A stretch of 64,000 nucleotides of DNA from Nocardiopsis sp. YSL2. GTDB taxonomy: Bacteria > Actinomycetota > Actinomycetes > Streptosporangiales > Streptosporangiaceae. The DNA is taken from assembly GCF_030555055.1 (NCBI RefSeq), contig NZ_JAMOAO010000001.1, positions 744,001 to 808,000 on the forward strand, read 5' to 3'. A program made the translations under genes and the position numbers. Of this stretch, positions 56,353-64,000 are shown one piece after another; position 1 is the first letter of the stretch, and every line of letters begins with the position of its first letter. Under the pieces are notes generated by a model, which made no database searches, was not told the DNA's origin, and saw only the letters and a list, made by a program, of their open reading frames with translations.

Positions 56353-59300
56353 ATGAACGACGCGCACGGAGACGCCAGCGGCACGGACCCCGATCGGGCC
56401 CGGCTGCGGGAAGAGGTCCGGCGCAGGCTGCGCGACCGGGGCAGACGGACCGACGAGGTTCCCGTCGTCGACAGGGACGCCCCCGCCGTGCTGTCCTTCG
56501 CCCAGCAGCGGCTGTGGATCCTGGACCGGATCGAGCCGGGCCGGGCCGACTACAACTCCGGCTTCGCCCTGGACCTGCGCGGCGACCTCGACACCGTGGC
56601 GCTCCGCCTGGCCCTGACCGCCCTGGTGCACCGGCACGAGTCGCTGCGCACCACGTTCACCGAGGTCGACGGGGAGGGCCGCCAGGTCGTCGGCCCGCCC
56701 GCGCCGGTCGCCCTCCCCGTCACGGAGGTCCACGGCGGGGAGGACGAGCTCGCCCGCCTCGTCGACCACCACTACGCCGCCCCCTTCGACCTCGCGGCCG
56801 GGCCGCCGCTGCGCGTGCGCCTGCTGCGGGCCGGACCGCGCCGCCACGTCCTGCTCGCCGTCCTGCACCACATCATCACCGACGGCTGGTCGCTGGGCAC
56901 GCTCCAGAGCGAACTCGACCGCCTGTACACGAGCGCGTGCGAGCATCCCGGCCTGACCGGCGCCGACCTCGCCGCGACCCTGGAGCCGCTCCCGTTCCAG
57001 TACGTCGACTACGCCGCCTGGCAGCGCGGCCGGCTCAGCGGGGACGCCTACGAGCGCTCGCTCGACCACTGGCGCAAGCGCCTGAACGGCGCGCGGCCGC
57101 TGGAGATGCCCACCGACCGCCCCCGTCCACCGGCGCGGAGCATGCGGGGGGCCGGCCACGCCTTCCGCCTGCCCTCCGGCCTGGTGACGCGGCTCACCCG
57201 GGTGGGGCGCGAGCACAACGCCAACCTCTACATGGTCCTGATGACCGCCGCCCGGATCGCCATGGCGCGCTGGACCCGCGACGACGACGTGGTCCTGGGC
57301 ACCGTCACGGCGGGCCGGGAGGACGCCCGTCTGCACGGCCTGACCGGCTTCTTCGTCAACACCCTCGCCCTGCGCGGCCGGGTCGACGAGACGCTCTCCT
57401 TCTCCGGCAGCCTCATGCGCACCCGCGACGACGTCCTGGCCGACTTCGACCACGCCGAGGTCCCCTTCGACGCCGTCGTGGACGCGGTCCTGACCGAACG
57501 CGACCCGGCGGTCCCACCGCTGGTGCAGGCCGCGGTCATCATGCAGAACGCCGGGGGCGGCGGGACGCCGTCCCTGGGCGGCCTGGACGTGCGGACGTTC
57601 CCGGTGCGGCGCGAACACGCGGTGTTCGACCTGACCCTGGAGTTCCAGGAGCAGGACGGGGAAGTCGCCGGATCCGCCGAGTACAACACCGACCTGTTCG
57701 ACGAGGCGACCGTCGCCCGGTTCGTCTCCGACCTGGTCGACGTGTTGGAGGGCGCGGGTGACAACCGTCCCCTGCGGGCCCTGCGGCCGGGCGGGCACGA
57801 GGGCGCGGGCGAGCTGTCCGGCCCCGCCGGCCCCCGTCCGCGCACTCTGACCGAGCTGGTGGCCGAGCAGGTGGCCGCCCGCCCCGAGGCCCCGGCCCTG
57901 GTCGGGTCCGACACCGAAGTCTCCTTCGCCGAGCTCGACGACCGGGCCGCCCGCGTCGCGGGGTACCTGCGCGCGCACGGTGTGCGGCGGGGCGACCGGG
58001 TCGGCGTGTGCCGGGAGCGCGGGCCGGAGTCGGCCGTGCTGTTCCTGGCCGTGGTGTACGCCGGTGCCGTCCACGTGCCGCTGGACCCGGACTATCCGGT
58101 CGACCGGCTGGCCTACATGGCCGACGACGCCGGGCTGTCCGCGGTCCTGGCGGCCCCCGGAACGGCCGACCGGTTGCCCGGATCGGTCCGCGTGCTGCAT
58201 CCGGAGGACGGCCGGGAGGGCGACCCCCTGCGCGAGGCGGTCACCGTGCACGACCCGGCGTACATGATCTACACCTCCGGGTCCACCGGGCGCCCCAAGG
58301 GCGTGGTCGTCCCTCATCACGGCATGGCGGCTCTGGCCATGACGCAGGGGCGGCTGATGGAGGTCGCTCCGGGCTCCCGGCTGCTGCAGTTCGCCTCCCC
58401 GAGTTTCGACGCGTCCGTCGCCGAGCTGCTGGTCGCGCTGCTCAACGGGGCCGCGACCGTCCTGCTCCCCCGCGCGGACCTGGCCGGGTCCGGGCTCCCC
58501 GCGGCGTTGAGCGGGCACCGGATCAGCCACGTCACCCTGCCCCCGGCCCTGCTGCCGAGCCTGGACCCGGCCGACCTGGGCCCGGTCGAGCACCTGCTGG
58601 TGGCGGGCGAGTCCTGCCCCGGCGAGCTGGTCGAGCGCTTCTCCCGGGGCCGTCGGATGTACAACGCCTACGGGCCCACCGAGTCCACGGTGTGCACCAC
58701 GATGAGCGCCCCGCTGTCCGGACCGGGCACGCCGCCCATGGGCGCGCCGGTCGCCGGGACCAGGGTCCACGTGCTCGACCGCTGGCTGCGCCCTGTGCGC
58801 GACGGCGTCCCCGGTGAGCTGTACATCAGTGGCGACGGGCTCGCACAGGGGTACTGGAACCGGGCCGGACTGACCGCCGGGCGCTTCGTCGCCGACCCCT
58901 TCGGGCCGCCCGGGTCGCGCATGTACCGGTCCGGCGACGTGGTGCGCCGCCGCCGCGACGGGGAGCTGGAGTTCCTCGGGCGGGCGGACGACCAGGTCAA
59001 GGTGCGCGGGCACCGCATCGAACCGGGCGAGGTGGAGGCCGCGCTCACCGGCCTGCCCGAGGTCGGCCGGGCGGTCGTCGTCGTCGACACGGGCGGCTCC
59101 GGGCGCAGGCTCGCCGCCTACGTGGTGCCCGCCGCCGGGGCCGCGCCCTCGCCGGCGGAACTGGCCGAACGGGCCGCCGGTGTGCTGCCCGGGTACATGG
59201 TCCCCGCCGCGTTCGTCACCGTGGACCGCATCCCGCTGACCGCCAACGGCAAGACCGACCGCCGGGCGCTGCCGCCGGTCGACTGGGCCGGACAGTCCCG

Positions 59301-62300
59301 GGCCGCCCACACCGAGCCGCGTACCCCCGCCGAACGCGGACTCGCCGCGCTGTGGTGCGACCTGCTCGGGTTGGAGCGCGTCGGGGTGCACGACGACTTC
59401 TTCCGGATCGGCGGGGACTCCGTCGGGGTGGTCAGGATGGTGGCCCGCGCCGCGGACGCCTTCGGCACGCGGCTGCCGGTGCGCACGGTCTTCGACCACC
59501 CGACCGTCGCCGAGCTGGCCGCGATGCTGTCCGCCGGAGACGACGGCACGGCCGGCGGCGACGGGGCGGCCTCCGGCCCCGTACCCGTGCCGCGCGGGCC
59601 CGACCTGCCGCTGTCGGCCGCCCAGCGCCGCCTGTGGTTCCTCGACCGGTACGAACCCGGCGGCGCGGAGTACAACTCCGGTGGCGCGCTGCGGCTCTCC
59701 GGTCCCCTGGACGCGGCCGCCCTGACCCGCGCCCTGGACGCCCTCGTCCACCGGCACGAGTCGCTGCGCACCACGTTCACCGAACACGACGGTCAGCCGG
59801 TCCAGGTCATCGGCGACCCCGCGGGCGCCCCCGCCCCGGAGACCGCCGACCTGGAAACCGTTCCGGAACCGGACCGGGAGGCCGCCCTCGACGCGGTGCT
59901 CGCCGAGTTCGTGCACCGGCCCTTCGACCTGGCACGGGGTCCGCTCTTCCGGTCCCTGCTGGTCACCCTGGGCCCCTCCGAGCACGTGCTCGCCCTGGGC
60001 ATCCACCACATCGTCGTGGACGCCTGGTCGCTGTCGGTCCTGACCCGGGAGCTCGGCGCGCTCTACCGGACCGCCGTGCGGGACGGGTCCGGCACCGGGC
60101 CGCGGGCGCTCGCCGAGCGGGCCGGGCTGCGCCCGCCCCGCCTGCAGTACGCCGACTTCGCGGCGTGGCAGGACTCCTACATGGACTCCGAGCCCTTCCA
60201 GGAGCGGATCGACCACTGGCGGGAGCTGTTGGCCGGCGCCGAGCCCCTCGACCTGCCCACGGACCGCCCGCGGCCCCCGGTGCGCCGGGGCCGGGGCGCG
60301 ACGCGCACCTTCGAGATCCCGGAGGAGACCCTGGCGGCGGTCCGGGAACTGGAGGCCACCGCCGGCGCCACCCTCTTCATGGTGCTGACCGCCGCCGTGC
60401 AGGTCGTCCTGTCCCGCTACACCGGGCAGCGCGACATCGTCCTGGGGACGGTCACCTCCGGCCGGGACCGGGCCGAGCTGGAGGACGTGGTGGGGTTCTT
60501 CGTCAACACGCTCGCGCTGCGGATGACGGTGGACGAGGGGCTCACCGGCCGCGCACTGCTCGCGACCGTGCGCGAGACCCTCCTCACCGCCTTCCAGAAC
60601 GGCGACGTCCCCTTCGACACGGTGGTGGACGCCGTCGCCCCGCGCCGCGACCCCTCCCGCCCCACGCTGGTCCAGGCCGTGGTCGCGCTGCAGAACGCCC
60701 CGGGGCAGACCTGGGAGATCGACGGGCTGACCGTGGCCGAGCAGCCACTGACCAGGCACAGCTCCCTGTTCGACCTCAGCGTGGACTTCTACGAGGACGG
60801 CGGGCGGCTGCGCGGCTCGGTGGAGTACGACACGGACCTGTTCGATCCGGAGACCGTCGACCGCTTCACCGAGCACGTGCGCCTCCTGCTCGAAGGTCTC
60901 GCGACGGCCCCCGACGCGCCGGTGTACCAGGTGGACCTGATGTCGGCGGCCGAGCGCGCCGCCCTCCTGCCCGCCGGGCGAGCGCCCGGGGCGCAGGCAC
61001 CGGCCGCCGGGGCCGGCCCGGTCGGCACAGGCCACGTCCTGGACGGGCTGTACGCGCACGGGGCCGACCTGCCGGCGCTGACCGCCGGTCCCGACACCCT
61101 GTCCTTCGGCGCGCTGAACGAGCGCGTCGACCACCTGGCCCGGCGCCTGGCCGGTGCGGGTGTCGGCCCCGGCGACCGGGTGGCCACGGTGCTGCCCCGC
61201 ACCGCCGAGGCGGTGGTCGGCCTCTTCGCGGTGCTGCGTGCCGGTGCGGCCTACGTCCCGATCGACCCGGCCGCCCCGGCCCAGCGGGCGCGCACCGTCC
61301 TGGAGCACGCGCGCGCCGGACGGATCCTCACCACGCGGGACACCGAGGAGTCCGCCCGGCGGGCCCTGGGCGGGGACGTGCCGGTCACGGTGGTGGACGC
61401 GGAGCCGGTCGAGGCCGCGGGGGCACCGGCCGCGCCGTTCAGCGACGCCGAGCGCACACGCCCCCTGCACGGCGACGACCCGGCCTACGTGATGTTCACG
61501 TCCGGCTCGACCGGGACACCCAAGGGGGTCGTGGTCACCCACGCCAACCTGTGCGCCATGGCCGCCGCCTACCGGGCCGCGGTGCTCGACGGGCCCGAGG
61601 CCGACGGCCGACGGCTCACGGCCGCGCACCTGGCCTCGTGGACCTTCGACGCCTCCTGGGACCCGTTCGTCTGGCTGTCGGCCGGCCACCACCTGCACGT
61701 GGTCGACGAGCGCACCCGCACCGACGCCGAGGCGCTGTGCGAGTACCTGGACGAGCACCGGGTGGACTACCTCGACACCACCCCGTCCTATCTGGCCCAG
61801 CTGGTCTCCGCCGGACTGCTGGCGGAGGGGCGGCACCCGCTCGCCGTACTGACCGTGGGTGCCGAGGCGCTGGACGCGGTCCTGGCCGAGCGGCTCGCGT
61901 CGGCGGGGGTCGGTGCCGTGTACAACTTCTACGGGCCGACCGAGAACACCGTGAACAGCACGGTCTGGCGCGTTCGCCCGGGTGAGCGCCCGCTGATCGG
62001 CCGACCGGTCGCCGGGACCCGCGCCGTGGTCCTCGACTCCTGGCTGCGACCCGTACCCCCGGGTGTGCGCGGCGAGCTCTACCTGGCGGGGCCGTCGCTG
62101 GCCCCGGGATACGCCGGCGCTCCCGGGGCGACCGCCGAGCGCTTCGTCGCCGACCCCTCGGGCACGGGGGAACGGCTCTACCGGACCGGGGACGTCGTCC
62201 GCTGGACCGCCGGCCTCGAACTGGAGTTCCTGGGCCGCGACGACGACCAGGTCAAGATCCGGGGGTTCCGGATCGAGCTCGGCGAGGTCGAGTCGGTGCT

Positions 62301-64000
62301 GGCGGCGCTGCCGGGCGTCCGCTCGGCGGCCGTCGTGGTCCGGGAGGACCGGCCCGGCGTCCGGCGGCTGGTCGGCTACGTCGCACCGGAGAGGGGTTCC
62401 TCGGGCGTGGACGCCGCGGCCGTCCGGGAGGGAGCCGCCCGGCGCCTGCCCGACTACATGGTGCCGACCGCCGTGGTCGTCCTGGCGGACATCCCGCTCA
62501 ACACCAACGGCAAGACCGACCGCCGGGCGCTGCCCGCGCCCTCCGACGACGCCTTCGAGACCGCCGGGTACGTCCCGCCGACCGGTTCGACCCAGGTCCT
62601 GCTGGCGCGGGCCTGGGGCGAGCTGCTGGGCATCGAGAAGGTGGGCGCCCACGACAACTTCTTCGACCTGGGCGGCGACTCGATCCTGAGCATCCAGCTG
62701 GTGTCGCGGGTGCGTGCCGCCGGGCGGGAACTGACCTCGAAGGACGTCTTCGTGCACCAGACCGTGGACGCGCTGGCGGCGGCCATGGACGCACGGGACG
62801 ACGCGGGTCCGGACCGGGAGGGCGGCGCGACCGGGCCGGTCACCGGTGCGGTCGCCCTCACTCCAGTGCAGCGCTGGTTCCTCGACACGCATCCGCGCTC
62901 TCCCGAGCACTTCGACATGTCCCTGCTGGCGGAGACCGCGCCGGGCAGCGACCCGCACCTGGTCGCCCGTGCCGCCGAGCACGTCCTGTCCCACCACGAC
63001 ATGCTCCGGCTCCGGGTCGAACGGACCGGGGAGGGCGTGCGCCAGCACCTGGACGCGGAGGCCGCCCCCGGGGCCGTCCGGGTCGTGGACGCGGCCGGGT
63101 CGCCGGAGTCCCGCGTCGAGGAACTGCTGGTCCGCGAGGCCGGCCGGGAGCGGCCCGCGACGCGCTTGGCCGAGGGGCCGCTGTTCGAGGCGGTGGTCGT
63201 GGACACCGGAGAGGCCGGCCGCCACCGGCTGCTGCTGTCGGCCCACCACATGGTGGTGGACGGGGTGTCCTGGCGGGTGGTCCTGGAGGACCTGGCCACC
63301 GCCTACGAGCAGCTTCGCGACGGGCGACCGGTGTCCCTGGGCGCGAAGACCACCCCGTTCCCGGTGTGGGCGGAGCGGCTGACCACGCTCACCCGGGAGG
63401 GCGGGTTCGACGACGACCTGCCCGCCTGGACCGCGATCGCCTCCGCCGGCGCCGCGGCCGCGTCCCTGCCCGTGGACCTGACGGAGGGCGCCAACGACGT
63501 GGCCTCCCAGCGCGTGGCCGCTTCGGAGCTGTCGGAGGAGGAGACCGGGGCCCTGCTCTCACGGGTGCCGGGGGCCTTCCGGTGCCGGATCGACGACGTG
63601 CTCCTGGCCGCGCTCGGCCGGGTCCTGGCCGGGTGGAGCGGTTCGGGGCGGATCCTGGTCGAGAAGGAGGGGCACGGGCGCGAGGACCTGTTCGAGGACG
63701 TGGACCTGTCCCGCACCGTCGGCTGGTTCACCACCATCCACCCCGTCCTGCTGGAGCTGCCCGAGGGGGCCGACTGGCCGCGGACGGTGGCCGCCGTCAA
63801 GCGCCAGTCACGGAGGGCTCCGCGCGGGATCGGGTTCGGCGCGCTGCGGTACCTGACGGAGGGCGAGGGCACCGAACCGCTGCGCGCGATGCCCGACCCC
63901 GCGGTCTCCTTCAACTACCTGGGCCGCTTCGGTGAGGGCGAGGGCCGCGCGGGCGGTCTCGTCCGCGGCTTCGCGCCGGTCCCGGGGCCGGACCACGCCC
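56353..64000 (+). CDS. Nonribosomal peptide synthetase 2 (5' part): C-A-T / C-A-T-E..., open at right edge
   Basis: At least 2549 residues with no stop to the end of the window. A basic N-terminal stretch ([22 protein letters not shown]) may be a docking element. Module 5 is LCL-type C (H172-H173-x3-D177-G), A (YTSGSTG near 640), T (S1023 in FFRIGGDSV). Module 6 is C (H1218-H1219-I-V-V-D1223-A1224, Ala instead of Gly), A (near 1715), T (S2110), then E (H2298-H2299-M-V-V-D-G, EGHGRE, FNYLGRF). The window ends within this E domain. Hand-read codes: A5 DAATLAAVCK (aromatic, Tyr/Phe-like); A6 DADDTGFVNK (two acidic pocket residues, possibly a basic or polar substrate). The ATG at 56353 has AGGAGC upstream, 92 bases after NRPS1. 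It carries positions 5 and 6 of the peptide. Confidence 0.95.
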   Translation, partial: MNDAHGDASGTDPDRARLREEVRRRLRDRGRRTDEVPVVDRDAPAVLSFAQQRLWILDRIEPGRADYNSGFALDLRGDLDTVALRLALTALVHRHESLRTTFTEVDGEGRQVVGPPAPVALPVTEVHGGEDELARLVDHHYAAPFDLAAGPPLRVRLLRAGPRRHVLLAVLHHIITDGWSLGTLQSELDRLYTSACEHPGLTGADLAATLEPLPFQYVDYAAWQRGRLSGDAYERSLDHWRKRLNGARPLEMPTDRPRPPARSMRGAGHAFRLPSGLVTRLTRVGREHNANLYMVLMTAARIAMARWTRDDDVVLGTVTAGREDARLHGLTGFFVNTLALRGRVDETLSFSGSLMRTRDDVLADFDHAEVPFDAVVDAVLTERDPAVPPLVQAAVIMQNAGGGGTPSLGGLDVRTFPVRREHAVFDLTLEFQEQDGEVAGSAEYNTDLFDEATVARFVSDLVDVLEGAGDNRPLRALRPGGHEGAGELSGPAGPRPRTLTELVAEQVAARPEAPALVGSDTEVSFAELDDRAARVAGYLRAHGVRRGDRVGVCRERGPESAVLFLAVVYAGAVHVPLDPDYPVDRLAYMADDAGLSAVLAAPGTADRLPGSVRVLHPEDGREGDPLREAVTVHDPAYMIYTSGSTGRPKGVVVPHHGMAALAMTQGRLMEVAPGSRLLQFASPSFDASVAELLVALLNGAATVLLPRADLAGSGLPAALSGHRISHVTLPPALLPSLDPADLGPVEHLLVAGESCPGELVERFSRGRRMYNAYGPTESTVCTTMSAPLSGPGTPPMGAPVAGTRVHVLDRWLRPVRDGVPGELYISGDGLAQGYWNRAGLTAGRFVADPFGPPGSRMYRSGDVVRRRRDGELEFLGRADDQVKVRGHRIEPGEVEAALTGLPEVGRAVVVVDTGGSGRRLAAYVVPAAGAAPSPAELAERAAGVLPGYMVPAAFVTVDRIPLTANGKTDRRALPPVDWAGQSRAAHTEPRTPAERGLAALWCDLLGLERVGVHDDFFRIGGDSVGVVRMVARAADAFGTRLPVRTVFDHPTVAELAAMLSAGDDGTAGGDGAASGPVPVPRGPDLPLSAAQRRLWFLDRYEPGGAEYNSGGALRLSGPLDAAALTRALDALVHRHESLRTTFTEHDGQPVQVIGDPAGAPAPETADLETVPEPDREAALDAVLAEFVHRPFDLARGPLFRSLLVTLGPSEHVLALGIHHIVVDAWSLSVLTRELGALYRTAVRDGSGTGPRALAERAGLRPPRLQYADFAAWQDSYMDSEPFQERIDHWRELLAGAEPLDLPTDRPRPPVRRGRGATRTFEIPEETLAAVRELEATAGATLFMVLTAAVQVVLSRYTGQRDIVLGTVTSGRDRAELEDVVGFFVNTLALRMTVDEGLTGRALLATVRETLLTAFQNGDVPFDTVVDAVAPRRDPSRPTLVQAVVALQNAPGQTWEIDGLTVAEQPLTRHSSLFDLSVDFYEDGGRLRGSVEYDTDLFDPETVDRFTEHVRLLLEGLATAPDAPVYQVDLMSAAERAALLPAGRAPGAQAPAAGAGPVGTGHVLDGLYAHGADLPALTAGPDTLSFGALNERVDHLARRLAGAGVGPGDRVATVLPRTAEAVVGLFAVLRAGAAYVPIDPAAPAQRARTVLEHARAGRILTTRDTEESARRALGGDVPVTVVDAEPVEAAGAPAAPFSDAERTRPLHGDDPAYVMFTSGSTGTPKGVVVTHANLCAMAAAYRAAVLDGPEADGRRLTAAHLASWTFDASWDPFVWLSAGHHLHVVDERTRTDAEALCEYLDEHRVDYLDTTPSYLAQLVSAGLLAEGRHPLAVLTVGAEALDAVLAERLASAGVGAVYNFYGPTENTVNSTVWRVRPGERPLIGRPVAGTRAVVLDSWLRPVPPGVRGELYLAGPSLAPGYAGAPGATAERFVADPSGTGERLYRTGDVVRWTAGLELEFLGRDDDQVKIRGFRIELGEVESVLAALPGVRSAAVVVREDRPGVRRLVGYVAPERGSSGVDAAAVREGAARRLPDYMVPTAVVVLADIPLNTNGKTDRRALPAPSDDAFETAGYVPPTGSTQVLLARAWGELLGIEKVGAHDNFFDLGGDSILSIQLVSRVRAAGRELTSKDVFVHQTVDALAAAMDARDDAGPDREGGATGPVTGAVALTPVQRWFLDTHPRSPEHFDMSLLAETAPGSDPHLVARAAEHVLSHHDMLRLRVERTGEGVRQHLDAEAAPGAVRVVDAAGSPESRVEELLVREAGRERPATRLAEGPLFEAVVVDTGEAGRHRLLLSAHHMVVDGVSWRVVLEDLATAYEQLRDGRPVSLGAKTTPFPVWAERLTTLTREGGFDDDLPAWTAIASAGAAAASLPVDLTEGANDVASQRVAASELSEEETGALLSRVPGAFRCRIDDVLLAALGRVLAGWSGSGRILVEKEGHGREDLFEDVDLSRTVGWFTTIHPVLLELPEGADWPRTVAAVKRQSRRAPRGIGFGALRYLTEGEGTEPLRAMPDPAVSFNYLGRFGEGEGRAGGLVRGFAPVPGPDHA

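Noticed and set aside
59352-61985. 877-residue plus-strand frame inside NRPS2
   Set aside because: Out of frame with the clear C-A-T motifs; its translation is Arg/Pro-rich without domains.
56212-63249. 2345-residue open frame on the minus strand across NRPS2
   Set aside because: It is the antisense shadow of the synthetase: no ribosome site, low-complexity Arg/Gly/Pro/His-rich translation and no domains, while the plus strand has all NRPS motifs in one frame.

Overview
The window is high-GC actinobacterial DNA, most likely from Nocardiopsis or a close relative in Nocardiopsaceae. This rests on strongly G/C-biased third codon positions, a 2-methylisoborneol operon, leaderless-type promoters, and a secreted GH6 endoglucanase with the same size and domain order as Thermobifida fusca Cel6A. 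The genus is an inference; no rRNA gene is present to settle it.

Region by region. 1-1.1 kb: the end of a probable cell-surface glycopolymer locus, with a glycosyltransferase cut by the left edge. 1.4-6 kb: Cel6A with a CebR-type operator, a TauE/SafE permease and a KefB-like antiporter. 6.2-8.4 kb: a GAF-SpoIIE phosphatase flanked by two broken genes, a frameshifted hypothetical gene and a response regulator with an internal deletion. 8.4-12.9 kb: the 2-methylisoborneol operon on the minus strand (family 2B encapsulin shell with a cyclic-nucleotide domain, MIB synthase, GPP methyltransferase, IPP isomerase). 13.4-16.1 kb: a COG0523 metal GTPase with a Zur-like box, a DUF817 membrane protein and a small secreted protein. 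16.2-37 kb: mostly housekeeping and small regulator/target pairs. These are PPOX/MocR, an MFS exporter, LacI/SDR, ArsR-like/serine hydrolase, acyl-CoA ligase, AhpD-like, MATE, TetR/acyl-CoA dehydrogenase, FKBP, ManA, TetR/MFS and MoeA. Several pairs have visible operators. 37.2-37.5 kb: three tRNA genes (Gly-GCC, Cys-GCA, Val-GAC). 37.7-40.2 kb: a NarL-type two-component system and a small membrane protein ending in a classic T-tract terminator.

40.8 kb to the right edge: a nonribosomal peptide gene cluster. It opens with a stand-alone penicillin-binding-protein-type thioesterase, the class that cyclises surugamide-like peptides in trans. A 4650-residue synthetase of four modules follows (A-T / C-A-T-E / C-A-T-E / C-A-T). 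A second synthetase, still open at base 64000, carries C-A-T / C-A-T-E so far. The first module has no starter condensation domain and neither visible protein shows an integrated thioesterase. The expected product is therefore an unacylated, head-to-tail cyclised peptide rich in aromatic and branched-chain residues, with D-residues at positions 2, 3 and 6. The cluster continues beyond the window, so the full peptide length, transporters and regulators are not visible.
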